Origin: Streptomyces sp. TS71-3
GTDB lineage: Bacteria > Actinomycetota > Actinomycetes > Streptomycetales > Streptomycetaceae
NCBI RefSeq assembly: GCF_018327685.1
Contig: NZ_BNEL01000001.1
Span: forward strand, 5,084,001 to 5,148,000
Direction: 5' to 3'
DNA length: 64,000 nt
Position numbers and translations under genes: made by a program. The notes under the pieces are model-generated. The model had not been told where the DNA came from. It did no database searches and worked only from the letters and a program-made list of their open reading frames with translations. Each line of letters starts with the position of its first letter. Position 1 is the stretch's first letter. Shown here piece by piece: positions 25,389 to 33,774 of the stretch.

Positions 25389-25450
25389 AAGCCGAGCGAG
25401 AGATATAAGGATTTAGTGACGTATGGGTGGTAATTTGGGTGTAGGTTTAT

Positions 25451-25485
25451 GGGCTTCATGGCTCATGACCCGGCCCATGAAGCCC
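25451..25485. repeat. Inverted repeat in AT-rich DNA near tRNA-Leu
   Basis: GGGCTTCATGG (25451-25461) and CCATGAAGCCC (25475-25485) pair perfectly with a 13-nt loop. It follows an unusually AT-rich 50 nt (25400-25450). Confidence 0.8.
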
Positions 25486-25516
25486 TGGGCTCCGCCGCCA
25501 TCGACTACAAACGCAA

Positions 25517-25548
25517 CGAGGGCCACGACCGTAAGGTCGAGGCCCTCG
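25517..25548 (-). terminator. Terminator of the tRNA-Leu gene
   Basis: CGAGGGCC-AC-GACC pairs with GGTC-GA-GGCCCTCG around GTAA. Read on the minus strand it is followed by TTGCGTTT. It lies 22 nt past the tRNA 3' end. Confidence 0.75.
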
Positions 25549-25570
25549 TCTGCGTGTCGATCAGTGATCG

Positions 25571-25655
25571 TGTCCGAGGGGGGACTTGAACCCCCACGCC
25601 CGATAAAGGGCACTAGCACCTCAAGCTAGCGCGTCTGCCATTCCGCCACCCGGAC
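25571..25655 (-). tRNA. tRNA-Leu (anticodon GAG)
   Basis: On the minus strand, acceptor arm GTCCGGG pairs with CTCGGAC followed by discriminator A. The anticodon stem CTAGC/GCTAG encloses loop TTGAGGT (anticodon GAG). A long class-II variable arm (TGCCC...GGGCG) and the T-arm GGGGGTTCAAGTCCCCC are present. Length is 85 nt; CCA is not encoded. It reads CUC/CUU leucine codons. Confidence 0.95.
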
Positions 25656-25858
25656 CGGTGGTGCCTCACGGCTCTCCGTGACGACGTGGAAAACCATAGC
25701 AAACATTCCGGTGCCCTCGACGCACGGCCGCCCCTGCCGCCCACGGCGTGAACCGGTGGTGCACGGGGCGGCCCGGCCTTGGGTGCCGGGGGGTGGGCGA
25801 GGGAGGATGAAGGCGCAGGAACCAGCGACGACGAGCAGGGAAAGCGGGAGGTAGCAGC

Positions 25859-27193
25859 GTGAGCGAGTCGACTGCGGGTGCGGCGGGTGCGGGCGTGACC
25901 GGCGAGGACGAGGTCGTCGACATCTGTCGCGATCTGATCAGGATCGACACCAGCAACTACGGCGACCACTCCGGTCCCGGCGAGCGCGGCGCCGCCGAGT
26001 ACATCGCCGAGAAGCTCGCCGAGGTCGGCCTGGAGCCGCAGATCTTCGAGTCGCACCCCGGCCGGGCCTCCACGGTGGCCCGGATCGAGGGGGAGGACCC
26101 CTCGCGGCCCGCGCTCCTGATCCACGGCCACACCGACGTCGTGCCGGCCAACGCCGCCGACTGGACCCACGACCCGTTCGGCGGAGAGATCGTCGACGGC
26201 TGCGTCTGGGGACGGGGCGCGGTCGACATGAAGGACATGGACGCGATGACCCTCGCGGTCGTCCGCGAGCGGCTGCGCACCGGCCGCAAGCCGCCCCGCG
26301 ACGTCGTGCTGGCCTTCATGGCCGACGAGGAGGCCGGCGGCATCTACGGCGCGCGGCACCTCGTGGACCGGCACCCGGACCTGTTCGAGGGCGTGACGGA
26401 GGCCATCGGCGAGGTCGGCGGCTTCTCCTTCACCGTCAACGAGAACCTCCGCCTCTACCTCGTGGAGACCGCCGAGAAGGGCATGCACTGGATGCGCCTG
26501 ACGGTGGAGGGCACGGCCGGGCACGGCTCGATGACCAACACCGACAACGCCGTCACGGAGCTGTGCGAGGCCGTCGGCAGGCTCGGCCGGCACACCTGGC
26601 CGGTGCGGGTCACCAAGACCGTGCGGGCGTTCCTCGACGAGCTCTCCGACGCGCTCGGCACCCCGCTCGACCCGGAGGACATGGAGGCGACCCTCGCCAA
26701 GCTCGGCGGCATCGCCAAGATGATCGGCACCACCCTGCGCAACTCCGCCGCCCCCACCATGCTCGGCGCCGGCTACAAGGTGAACGTCATCCCGGGCGAG
26801 GCCACCGCCCACGTCGACGGGCGCTTCCTGCCCGGCTTCGAGCAGGAGTTCCTCGCCGACCTCGACCGGATCCTCGGCCCCCGGGTCAGGCGGGAGGACG
26901 TCCACCACGACAAGGCGCTGGAGACCACCTTCGACGGCTCGCTCGTCGACGCCATGCAGAGCGCGCTGCGCGCCGAGGACCCCATCGCGCGTGCCGTGCC
27001 CTACATGCTCTCCGGCGGCACCGACGCCAAGTCCTTCCACGACCTGGGGATCCGGTCGTTCGGGTTCGCGCCGCTCCAGCTCCCGCCCGAGCTCGACTTC
27101 GCCGGAATGTTCCACGGGGTGGACGAGCGGGTGCCGGTGGACGGCCTCAAGTTCGGTGTGCGGGTGCTGGACCGGTTCCTCGACGCTGCATGA
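25859..27193 (+). CDS. M20/M25/M40 family metallo-hydrolase
   Basis: A 444-residue cytosolic peptidase/deacylase from GTG 25859 behind GGGAGG. Metal and catalytic residues are visible: HGHTDVV (His91, Asp93), bridging Asp123 in GRGAVDMKDMDA, catalytic Glu157/Glu158 in ADEEAGG and the late His in GMFHGVDERV. The dimerisation domain includes AGHGSM. It probably hydrolyses dipeptides or N-acyl amino acids. It lies upstream of the chaplins, separated by an AT-richer promoter region, and is likely transcribed separately. Confidence 0.92.
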   Translation: MSESTAGAAGAGVTGEDEVVDICRDLIRIDTSNYGDHSGPGERGAAEYIAEKLAEVGLEPQIFESHPGRASTVARIEGEDPSRPALLIHGHTDVVPANAADWTHDPFGGEIVDGCVWGRGAVDMKDMDAMTLAVVRERLRTGRKPPRDVVLAFMADEEAGGIYGARHLVDRHPDLFEGVTEAIGEVGGFSFTVNENLRLYLVETAEKGMHWMRLTVEGTAGHGSMTNTDNAVTELCEAVGRLGRHTWPVRVTKTVRAFLDELSDALGTPLDPEDMEATLAKLGGIAKMIGTTLRNSAAPTMLGAGYKVNVIPGEATAHVDGRFLPGFEQEFLADLDRILGPRVRREDVHHDKALETTFDGSLVDAMQSALRAEDPIARAVPYMLSGGTDAKSFHDLGIRSFGFAPLQLPPELDFAGMFHGVDERVPVDGLKFGVRVLDRFLDAA

Positions 27194-27356
27194 TTCTCGG
27201 TCCTGATACTCAAACGATCACTCCAATAATCGTCCGCATGTACGCCGTTGGGCTGAGTCGAGTGAATGGGACCATCAGCTCGTAGCTCGATTACTCCCTC
27301 CTCGTTACAGGTGGTGCGGTCCGCAACTGGGGCCGCGCTGGCCAACAGGAGGAACA

Positions 27357-27590
27357 ATGATCAAGAAGGTCGTCGCTGCTGCGGCCGTCACCGGCGGTCT
27401 CGTGCTGGCGGGTGCGGGTGTCGCCTCTGCCGACGCCGGTGCCGTCGGCGGTGCGCTGGGCTCGCCGGGCGTGATCGCGGGCAACAACGTCCAGGCGCCG
27501 GTGCACGTACCGGTGAACGTGTGCGGCACCAACGTGAGCGTCGTGGGTGTGTTCAACCCCGCCGACGGCAATGCCTGCGTCAACGACTGA
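27357..27590 (+). CDS. chpH: Short chaplin (ChpH-like)
   Basis: A 77-residue secreted surfactant protein. A Sec signal peptide (residues 1-26, ending SADA) precedes one chaplin domain (GSPGVIAGNNVQAPVHVPVN) with a Cys pair at 56 and 74 that should form the intramolecular disulfide. AGGAGG precedes the ATG. Chaplins assemble into amyloid fibrils that coat aerial hyphae and spores. Length and Cys content match ChpH of S. coelicolor. The next gene is the long chaplin, as in chpH/chpC. Expression is expected to be developmental. Confidence 0.95.
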   Translation: MIKKVVAAAAVTGGLVLAGAGVASADAGAVGGALGSPGVIAGNNVQAPVHVPVNVCGTNVSVVGVFNPADGNACVND

Positions 27591-27624
27591 CGTTGTGCCT
27601 CACCCTCTGAGGGTCTGAGCTCAG

Positions 27625-27657
27625 GCCCCGAGGCGCACTCCCGTTGCGCTTCGGGGC
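27625..27657 (+). terminator. Terminator after chpH
   Basis: GCCCCGAGGCGCA (27625-27637) pairs with TGCGCTTCGGGGC (27645-27657), one mismatch, 7-nt loop, 35 nt after the chpH stop. Confidence 0.75.
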
Positions 27658-27736
27658 ACGTGGGCACCAGTGCACGCGTCGGATCGCCGCGTGCCAACTC
27701 CCAGGCATTTCCAGAAGCTCAAAGACAGGAACAGTT

Positions 27737-28432
27737 ATGCGACAGGTCATGCGCAAGGGCCTGATCACCGTGGCGGCCGCCACCGGCGCGCTCGCCGCGG
27801 CCGGCGGTCTCGCCTACGCCGACTCCGGTGCCGCCGGCTCCGCTGCCGGCTCACCCGGTGTGGTGTCGGGCAACAACGTCCAGGTGCCCGTCCACATCCC
27901 CGTGAACGTCTGTGGCAACGCCGTGGACGTCCTGGGCGTGTTCAACGACGCCTCGGGCAACGCCTGTGCCAACACGTCCGCCACCGGCGGTTCCACCGGC
28001 GGAGGGTCGGGGGCAGCGGGCCAGAGTAGCGACTCGTCAGGGGTGGGCTCGGGCAACAACGTGCAGGTTCCGGTCGACGTGCCGGCGAACGTCTGCGGTG
28101 TCTCTGTCAACGTCATCGGCGCCGGTAACTCCGCGGGGGACGGCTCCTGCACCAACGAGGGCGGTGGCGTGGACGTGCCGCCGCCGAACAACCCGCCGGC
28201 CCAGCCGCCGGAGCACCCGGGCAACCCCGGTACCCCCGAGCAGCCGGGCAAGCCGCACCAGCCGTCCAAGCCCGCCGACCACGAGCCGCAGGGCTCGATC
28301 AGCCAGCCGGCCGGCTCCGAGCAGCTTGCCGAGACCGGCAGCGCGCTGCCGCTGGGCGCCTCGCTCGCGGCGAGCGGCGGTGCGCTCCTCGCCGGTGCGG
28401 TGCTCTACCGGAAGGCGCGGGCTCGGGCGTAA
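27737..28432 (+). CDS. chpC: Long chaplin with sortase signal (ChpC-like)
   Basis: A 231-residue wall-anchored chaplin. A signal peptide (1-28) precedes two chaplin domains (about 38-77 and 101-140), each with a Cys pair and the GNNVQVPV motif. A Pro/Gly/His-rich spacer follows. The C-terminus has a class E sortase motif LAETG (197-201), a hydrophobic helix and a basic tail RKARARA. The ATG at 27737 follows AGGA. The long chaplin should anchor the short-chaplin fibre layer to the cell wall. A strong terminator follows. Confidence 0.95.
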   Translation: MRQVMRKGLITVAAATGALAAAGGLAYADSGAAGSAAGSPGVVSGNNVQVPVHIPVNVCGNAVDVLGVFNDASGNACANTSATGGSTGGGSGAAGQSSDSSGVGSGNNVQVPVDVPANVCGVSVNVIGAGNSAGDGSCTNEGGGVDVPPPNNPPAQPPEHPGNPGTPEQPGKPHQPSKPADHEPQGSISQPAGSEQLAETGSALPLGASLAASGGALLAGAVLYRKARARA

Positions 28433-28457
28433 CGGTCCTGCATCATCCCGCGTGATC

Positions 28458-28491
28458 GTGGAGCGGGCCCCGGCGCCGGGGCCCGCTCCAC
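28458..28491 (+). terminator. Terminator after chpC
   Basis: Perfect 16-bp stem GTGGAGCGGGCCCCGG / CCGGGGCCCGCTCCAC with a 2-nt loop as written (in practice a larger loop), followed by CTTTGTG. Confidence 0.85.
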
Positions 28492-28900
28492 CTTTGTGCC
28501 TGTTCGTGCTGCTCGTGGTGCCTTGCTGCGCCCGGCTGCCTCTGCTGCGGTGTCACTCTCTGCTTCGGCGGCTGGTGCCTCCTGCTTCGGTGGCTGGTGC
28601 CTTGCCGTGCCTCTGGCTCGGCGTCTCTCCGCTGCCGCTGTACTTCTGCCTCGGCGCTTCTCCGCTGTCGCCGCACCTCCGCGCGGGCGCTTCCTTGCCG
28701 TCGATAGGGTATTGCTTCGGTCGCTCCGTGTCGTCAGCTGATCGCTTTCGGTCGCCGCTCGCGTGTGCGGTCCCGTGGCGCGCAGGCGGCCCGAGCGCTC
28801 GGAGCGCGCGCTTTCCCCCGGAGCTCACGAGCCGGGGGCCGGCGCGCCGCGACGCAGGTGCCCGGCCGGCGCCGGAGGCGGGCCGCAAGGGGCACCGGCC
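28492..28900. other. Gene-free, T/C-rich stretch with low-order repeats
   Basis: No coding signal. The plus strand is rich in CTGCTTCGG, GGCTGGTGCC and CGCTTCTCCGCTG words, giving a pyrimidine-biased, degenerate-repeat texture unlike the flanking genes. Confidence 0.6.
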
Positions 28901-29089
28901 TCACCAGGTGGCGCGTACCTGGCGGATGATCCGGCGGCGCAGCCGCACCCTGCGGCTGCCGTCCGGATCGAGCCGCAGGCGGTGCAGCTCCCAGTGTCCG
29001 TACTCTGCGTGGTCCGTGAGCAGGCGTGTGGTCTCCTTCCGGGAGACCCCGCGCGGCACATAGACATCGACAAATTCGTATTCCGGCAT
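28901..29089 (-). CDS. DUF5703 family small protein
   Basis: A 62-residue basic protein, MPEYEFVDVYVPRGVSRKE at the start, then LTDHAEYGHWELHRLRL and a highly basic C-terminus (RRVRLRRRIIRQVR). It matches what I recall as the DUF5703 family of actinobacteria. No enzyme motif, membrane segment or signal is present. The charge pattern would suit nucleic-acid binding, but that is a guess. It is divergent from the acidic protein gene at 29137, leaving a 47-nt shared promoter space. Confidence 0.8.
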   Translation of the reverse strand: MPEYEFVDVYVPRGVSRKETTRLLTDHAEYGHWELHRLRLDPDGSRRVRLRRRIIRQVRATW

Positions 29090-29136
29090 CGAATCTATTG
29101 TGCGGCCAGCGGCCCATTACGGATAGCGTCTGCACT

Positions 29137-29868
29137 ATGTCTGATGCTGCGCAGCCGACCGCTGCCGAGGTACGCACCGCCGCCGAGGCCGTAAAGACCG
29201 CCCTCGACCGCCACCTGGCCGCGGTCGAGCAGAGGTCGGGTGACGACGACCCGGCCGTCTACGAGGCGTTCAACGAGCTCGCCGCGGCCGCCGAGGAGTA
29301 CGACGAGCTCCTCTACGACCGCTATGACGAGGTCACCCCCTTCGAGATCCCCGGCGCGGAGGAGACCCCCTCGTACTCGGGACCCGAGGAGCCGAGCGCC
29401 CTGAGCGTGCTGATCCGCCGCGACTACGCGATCTCCGCGCCGCAGCGACTGCTTGCCCAGGCGGGCCGGGTCGAGGCAGCCGACGAGGACAGCAGCGCCC
29501 CCGAGGGCGCCGCCGACACCGTGCAGGGCGCGGTAGGCATCCTCTTCGGCGAGTTCGAGCCGGACGAGATCGCCTCCCGGCACAAGGAGTTCGGCTTGGA
29601 GGAGGGCGACTCCACCCTCTGGGTGACGGCGGCCGAGGAGGTGCCCGACCCGGGGGAGTGGCTGGAGGCCCCCTTCGAGGGGATCGACGCCCAGCGCGTG
29701 GTCTGCCGCTTCGACGTCAGCGCCGTCTTCGATGACGAGCAGGACGACGAGGACGTGCTCGACGAGATCGACGACGACTACGACGCGGCGGCGGACAGCC
29801 AGGACGACGAGCTCGACGGTGTCGACGAGGACGACCTGGAGCCGCTCGACGCGGACCAGAAACGGTAG
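29137..29868 (+). CDS. Conserved acidic hypothetical protein
   Basis: A 243-residue soluble, strongly acidic protein. The N-terminal half is helical (AAEVRTAAEAVKTALDRHLAAVE; EAFNELAAAAEEYDELLYDRYDEVTPFEI). A central domain contains SVLIRRDYAIS and LWVTAAEEVPDPGEW. The last ~45 residues are an Asp/Glu run (DDEQDDEDVLDEIDDD and similar), probably disordered. No known fold is recognised. It looks conserved in Streptomyces by its codon use and domain-like texture. Divergence from the very basic DUF5703 protein is suggestive but unproven as a functional link. Confidence 0.78.
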   Translation: MSDAAQPTAAEVRTAAEAVKTALDRHLAAVEQRSGDDDPAVYEAFNELAAAAEEYDELLYDRYDEVTPFEIPGAEETPSYSGPEEPSALSVLIRRDYAISAPQRLLAQAGRVEAADEDSSAPEGAADTVQGAVGILFGEFEPDEIASRHKEFGLEEGDSTLWVTAAEEVPDPGEWLEAPFEGIDAQRVVCRFDVSAVFDDEQDDEDVLDEIDDDYDAAADSQDDELDGVDEDDLEPLDADQKR

Positions 29869-30291
29869 CGGCGCGGAGCAGCGCCGGGCGCCCCCGCCGT
29901 CCCCGGTCGTCGGAGGAAGCCGGGGTGCCCGGTGCTCCTCGGGGCGGCGGCGAGCAGCGGGCGTGCCGGGGGCCGTTCGGGTGGCTCCCTGCGCCCGTCG
30001 GGGGCGCGCCCGTGCGGCCCAGGGAACGCGCTGCGCGGCTCAGGGCACGCGCCCGTACGGCTCAGGGAACGCGCCCGTGCCCGTGCGGCTGTACGGCTCA
30101 GGGTGCGCATTCGGAGCCCACGGCACGCGCCCGTGCGCCTCACGGCCGGCCGGTCCGGCGCATGACGTGTCCGTGCGGCTCATGACGTGTCCGTGCGGCG
30201 AGCAGGCTGCGGCAAGACCCGTGGTGGCCCCGCCGAGGCACGCCGCGGCTAGACCCGTGGTGGCCCCGCCAGGAGCCCCGCCACGGCACCG
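29869..30291. repeat. Intergenic mosaic of short direct repeats
   Basis: Three types of repeat are packed here. Type 1 is CGGCTCAGGG-ACGCGC-type words around 30030-30110. Type 2 is CATGACGTGTCCGTGCGGCT in tandem at 30161 and 30181. Type 3 is AGACCCGTGGTGGCCCCGCC at 30215-30234 and 30251-30270. No open frame looks coding. Confidence 0.75.
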
Positions 30292-32631
30292 TCAGTCCTG
30301 GCGCGCGCCGCCGGTGAGCTGCGTCTTCAGCAGGGTCGGCAGGCGAGTGGTGCGCGGCTTCGAGGGGATCTCCGCGACGGCCCGGGGGAGTGCGTCGTCG
30401 GCACCCTGGACCACCGAGAGATGCCGCTCCCCGCGGCTGAATGCCGTGTACACCCATGACCTGGTGAGCGACTGGGCCGCATCGCCCGGCAGCACCACGA
30501 CGGCGGCGGGCCTGCGCAGCCCCACCGCCTGGTGCGCCGTGAGCGCCCAGCCGTGCCGCACCGACTGCTCCACCCGCTCCTTCGGCACCACCACGGGGGA
30601 GCCGTCGCAGTCCAGGTGCAGGCCCTCGGCGTCGGCCTTCACGACCCGGCCGGGGAGCGTCCGGCCCGCTGCCGGGGCGTAGGCCACCCGGTCGCCGGGG
30701 TCGAAGCCGGCGAAGCGGCCGGGGCCCGGATTCAGCCGCTCCTTCAGGGCGGCGTTGAGCGCACGGGTGCCCGCGGCGCCGCCGTGCCCCGGAGCGATCA
30801 CCTGGGTCTGTTCGGCGGTCACCCCGAACGTCCGCGGCACCGAGTCGGCGACCAGCTGGACCGTGCGGTGCACCGCCTCTCCCGCATCCCGCACCGGCAC
30901 CACGACCACCTCCCTGCCGGGGGCCTCGACCTGCTGGAGCTCGCCTGCGCCGATGCCGGAGACCAGCTCGCCGATCGGGCCGGGGTCGGGAATCCGCGAG
31001 GCGACGCACGGGCAGGGGCGGGCCGCGACGAGGTCCCCGAAGACCCGGCCGGGCCCGGCGGACCAGAGCACGGCGGGATCGCCGCTGAGCACCAGCCGGG
31101 CGCCGTCCGGCAGGGACTCGACGAGGATCGCCGCCGTCTCGACGTCGAGCTGCGGCGCGTCCAGCACCACCAGCAGATCCATGGCCAGCGCGCCCTCCGC
31201 GTCCCGGCCGGGGCCCTCCTCGCCGGTGAGCAGCCCATGGACGGTGACGACCGCGCCGGCGGGCGGTGCGGCCGGGTTGCCGGCGTCCTCGGGCGCGGTG
31301 GCCGTGCCGCCGTCCGCGGACGGGCCGGTCGAGGCAGCAGGACCGGAACCCTCGGATCCGCCGCCCGCCGCGGCGGCGAGGGCCGCGAACCGGCGCCGGC
31401 CGTCCGCCGTGTGCGCGGCGGCGCAGACCCGCAGGCCGAGGGCGCCCGCCGCGGCGACCAGGGCGGCGGGCTCGGCGCGCGAGGCCTCACCGCCCGAGTG
31501 CAGCACCAGGCTGTTCCCTGCCGTGGCGCGCAGCAGTTCCGCGGCCGAACCGGGCGCCGAGGGAGCCGCGGCCTCCCACGCCGCCGGGTCCGCGGCCTGC
31601 TGGGGTGCGGAGGTCACCAGGCGGGCCAGGCCGTCGGCGAGGCTCTCCTCGGCGAGCGCGTACCGCTCCAGGCCGATCAGGACGCGCACCGGCGCGGCGT
31701 CCGCACCGTCCTCCGCCTCCGGGGCGCCGTCCGCCGCGCGCGGGGCACCGGGACCGCCGGGGCCGCCCTGTGCGGGGACGGAGCCGGGGTGACCGGCCGG
31801 CGTGTCCAGAGCGTCCTGGAAGACCAGCACATCGCCCTCGGCGACGGCGCTCTGCACGGCCTCGTCCGGATCGGGCACGGAGTACCGGCCCAGCGCGCCG
31901 CTCAGCGCCGGGGCCTCCAGGACGGTGTGCCCGGCGAGCGCGGCCTGGTCGAGCAGCCAGACCGTCAGTGCCCGGCCCCGGCGCTCGTCCTCGGGGCCGC
32001 ACTCCGGGCCCAGCAGGGCCCTGGCGAAGCCGTCGGCCTGCTCGGGCCGGACACCGGGGAGCCTGAGCAACTGCCAGGGGTCGTCCCGCAGTACGTCCGC
32101 CGCGTCCTCCCCGAGCGCCGTGGCCGCCGGGCCGGCCAGCGAGGCGGGCGCGCCGCCCGCCGCCAGCACCTCGCCCGCCGCCTTCACGGCCTCCGCCGAG
32201 GAGACCGGTGCGGACGGGAGCGTCACGCGCGCGGACCGCTCCGCCGGCGCGGGCTCGGGCGCACTGCGCGGCGCGGGCTCCGCACCGAACACGCTGCGCG
32301 CCGGGGCCGCGCCGCCCTCCACCGCCCGGACCGCCGCCAGCAGCTCCGCCGCCGTTCCGCTCAGCCGGCTGCCGCTCGCGACGGGCTGCTGACGCGCCGC
32401 CTTGCGCTCCTCGATCCGCCGCCGCTCCTCCCGCTGGGCGGCCAGCTCGGCCTCGGCCTCCGAGAGCTCGGTGGCACCTGCGCCCTCCGCGCCGCCCTCG
32501 GCGGGCTCGCCCCGGTCCGCCGGGCCCGCGTCCCCGCCGGTGGCGGAACCTGTCTCCGCACCGTCCGGAACCGGACCGTCCGTTTCTGCGTCCTGCTGCT
32601 CGGCGCGGCTTTCGGCGGGCTCCGTGCTCAC
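30292..32631 (-). CDS. RecD2-like helicase homologue with decayed ATPase motifs
   Basis: A 779-residue protein. After ~85 charged, low-complexity residues come a helix-hairpin-helix region (about 165-205, DPWQLLRLPGVRPEQADGFA) and a RecD2-like SF1B core. The Walker A position reads GGEASRAE (380-387) instead of GGPGTGKT. Walker B reads LLVVLDAPQLD (Asp491, no Glu). Motif III is GDPAVLWSAGPGR without the Gln. The C-terminal part keeps ALTAHQAVG and YTAFSRGER. It should lack normal ATP-driven unwinding and may be a structural or regulatory DNA-binding protein. The GTG start overlaps the aldo/keto reductase stop (GTGA). Confidence 0.82.
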   Translation of the reverse strand: MSTEPAESRAEQQDAETDGPVPDGAETGSATGGDAGPADRGEPAEGGAEGAGATELSEAEAELAAQREERRRIEERKAARQQPVASGSRLSGTAAELLAAVRAVEGGAAPARSVFGAEPAPRSAPEPAPAERSARVTLPSAPVSSAEAVKAAGEVLAAGGAPASLAGPAATALGEDAADVLRDDPWQLLRLPGVRPEQADGFARALLGPECGPEDERRGRALTVWLLDQAALAGHTVLEAPALSGALGRYSVPDPDEAVQSAVAEGDVLVFQDALDTPAGHPGSVPAQGGPGGPGAPRAADGAPEAEDGADAAPVRVLIGLERYALAEESLADGLARLVTSAPQQAADPAAWEAAAPSAPGSAAELLRATAGNSLVLHSGGEASRAEPAALVAAAGALGLRVCAAAHTADGRRRFAALAAAAGGGSEGSGPAASTGPSADGGTATAPEDAGNPAAPPAGAVVTVHGLLTGEEGPGRDAEGALAMDLLVVLDAPQLDVETAAILVESLPDGARLVLSGDPAVLWSAGPGRVFGDLVAARPCPCVASRIPDPGPIGELVSGIGAGELQQVEAPGREVVVVPVRDAGEAVHRTVQLVADSVPRTFGVTAEQTQVIAPGHGGAAGTRALNAALKERLNPGPGRFAGFDPGDRVAYAPAAGRTLPGRVVKADAEGLHLDCDGSPVVVPKERVEQSVRHGWALTAHQAVGLRRPAAVVVLPGDAAQSLTRSWVYTAFSRGERHLSVVQGADDALPRAVAEIPSKPRTTRLPTLLKTQLTGGARQD

Positions 32632-33608
32632 AGCGTGCTCCAGTCGTCATCGGGATAGCGGTGCACGGGCGCCGACACGTCGTCCAGCGCCCTGCAGATC
32701 TCCTCGGGAAGACTAAGCGCCTCCACTGACAGCACGGCCGTGAGCTGCTGTGCCGTGCGCGCGCCGACGATGGGGGCGGCCACGCCGGGGCGGTCGCGCA
32801 CCCAGGCGAGCGCGACCTGGAGCGGGGTGGCGGCGAGGCCGTCCGCCGCCGTGGCCACCGCGTCCACGATGCGGCCCGCCGCGTCGTCGAGGTACGGCTC
32901 GACGAACGGCGCGAGGTCGGAGGCCCCGCGCGAGTCCGGCGGTATGGCGTGCCGGTACTTGCCCGTCAGCACGCCGCGGCCCAGCGGGGACGAGGGCAGC
33001 AGGCCGATGCCGAGATCCAGCGCCGCGGGCAGCACCTCCCGCTCGATGCCGCGTTGCAACAGCGAGTACTCCATCTGCGTACCGGCCAGCCGGGCGCGGG
33101 TGCCGGGCGCCGCGAGCTGCCAGGTCGCCGCCTTCGCCAGCTGCCAGCCGCAGAAGTTGGAGACGCCGACGTACCGGGCGCGCCCGCTGCTGACGGCGAT
33201 GTCCAGGGCCTGAAGGGTCTCGTCGAGCGGGGTGGCGTGGTCGAAGGCGTGCACCTGCCAGATGTCCACGTAGTCCGTGCCGAGGCGGGCCAGGGACGCG
33301 TCGAGCGCGCCGAGGAGGTGGCCGCGGGAGCCGTCGAAGCGGCGGTCGGGGTCGGGCACGCTGCCGGCCTTGGTGGCCACGACCAGGTCGCGGCGCGGCA
33401 CCAGGCCCTCGATCAGCCGGCCGAGCACGTACTCGGCTTCTCCGTCCCCGTACACGTCGGCCGTGTCGACGAGCGTGCCGCCGGCCTCCCAGAAGGTCTT
33501 CAGGAGGTCGGCCGCATCGTTCTCGTCGGTGTCCCGGCCCCAGGTGAGGGTGCCGAGGCCCAGCCGGGACACACGCAGGCCGGTGCGACCGAGATGCCTT
33601 TGTTCCAT
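32628..33608 (-). CDS. Aldo/keto reductase
   Basis: A 326-residue NADPH-dependent reductase of the AKR superfamily (YajO/Tas-like). The catalytic residues are visible as DTADVYG (Asp, Tyr), VVATKAG (Lys) and IWQVHAFD (His). The NADPH-site region near the C-terminus reads VAAPIVGARTAQQL. I chose the ATG at 33608 (MEQRHLGRTGLRVSRLGLGT), the standard family start. Its stop overlaps the start of the RecD2-like gene, so the two form an operon. Substrate unknown. Confidence 0.93.
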   Translation of the reverse strand: MEQRHLGRTGLRVSRLGLGTLTWGRDTDENDAADLLKTFWEAGGTLVDTADVYGDGEAEYVLGRLIEGLVPRRDLVVATKAGSVPDPDRRFDGSRGHLLGALDASLARLGTDYVDIWQVHAFDHATPLDETLQALDIAVSSGRARYVGVSNFCGWQLAKAATWQLAAPGTRARLAGTQMEYSLLQRGIEREVLPAALDLGIGLLPSSPLGRGVLTGKYRHAIPPDSRGASDLAPFVEPYLDDAAGRIVDAVATAADGLAATPLQVALAWVRDRPGVAAPIVGARTAQQLTAVLSVEALSLPEEICRALDDVSAPVHRYPDDDWSTL

Positions 33609-33774
33609 GGGCGCTGAGATTACTGGTCGCGCGCGGTGATGTGGTGGCCCCTGGGCAACCGGTGGCACGAGCCACCCCCGTGCCGTACCCGGCGCACCCG
33701 TCGCTGACGGCCGGGGCACCGGCACGCTAGGGTCTGCACACCACGACGTTACCGACGGGTAAGGGGAAGCGGTC

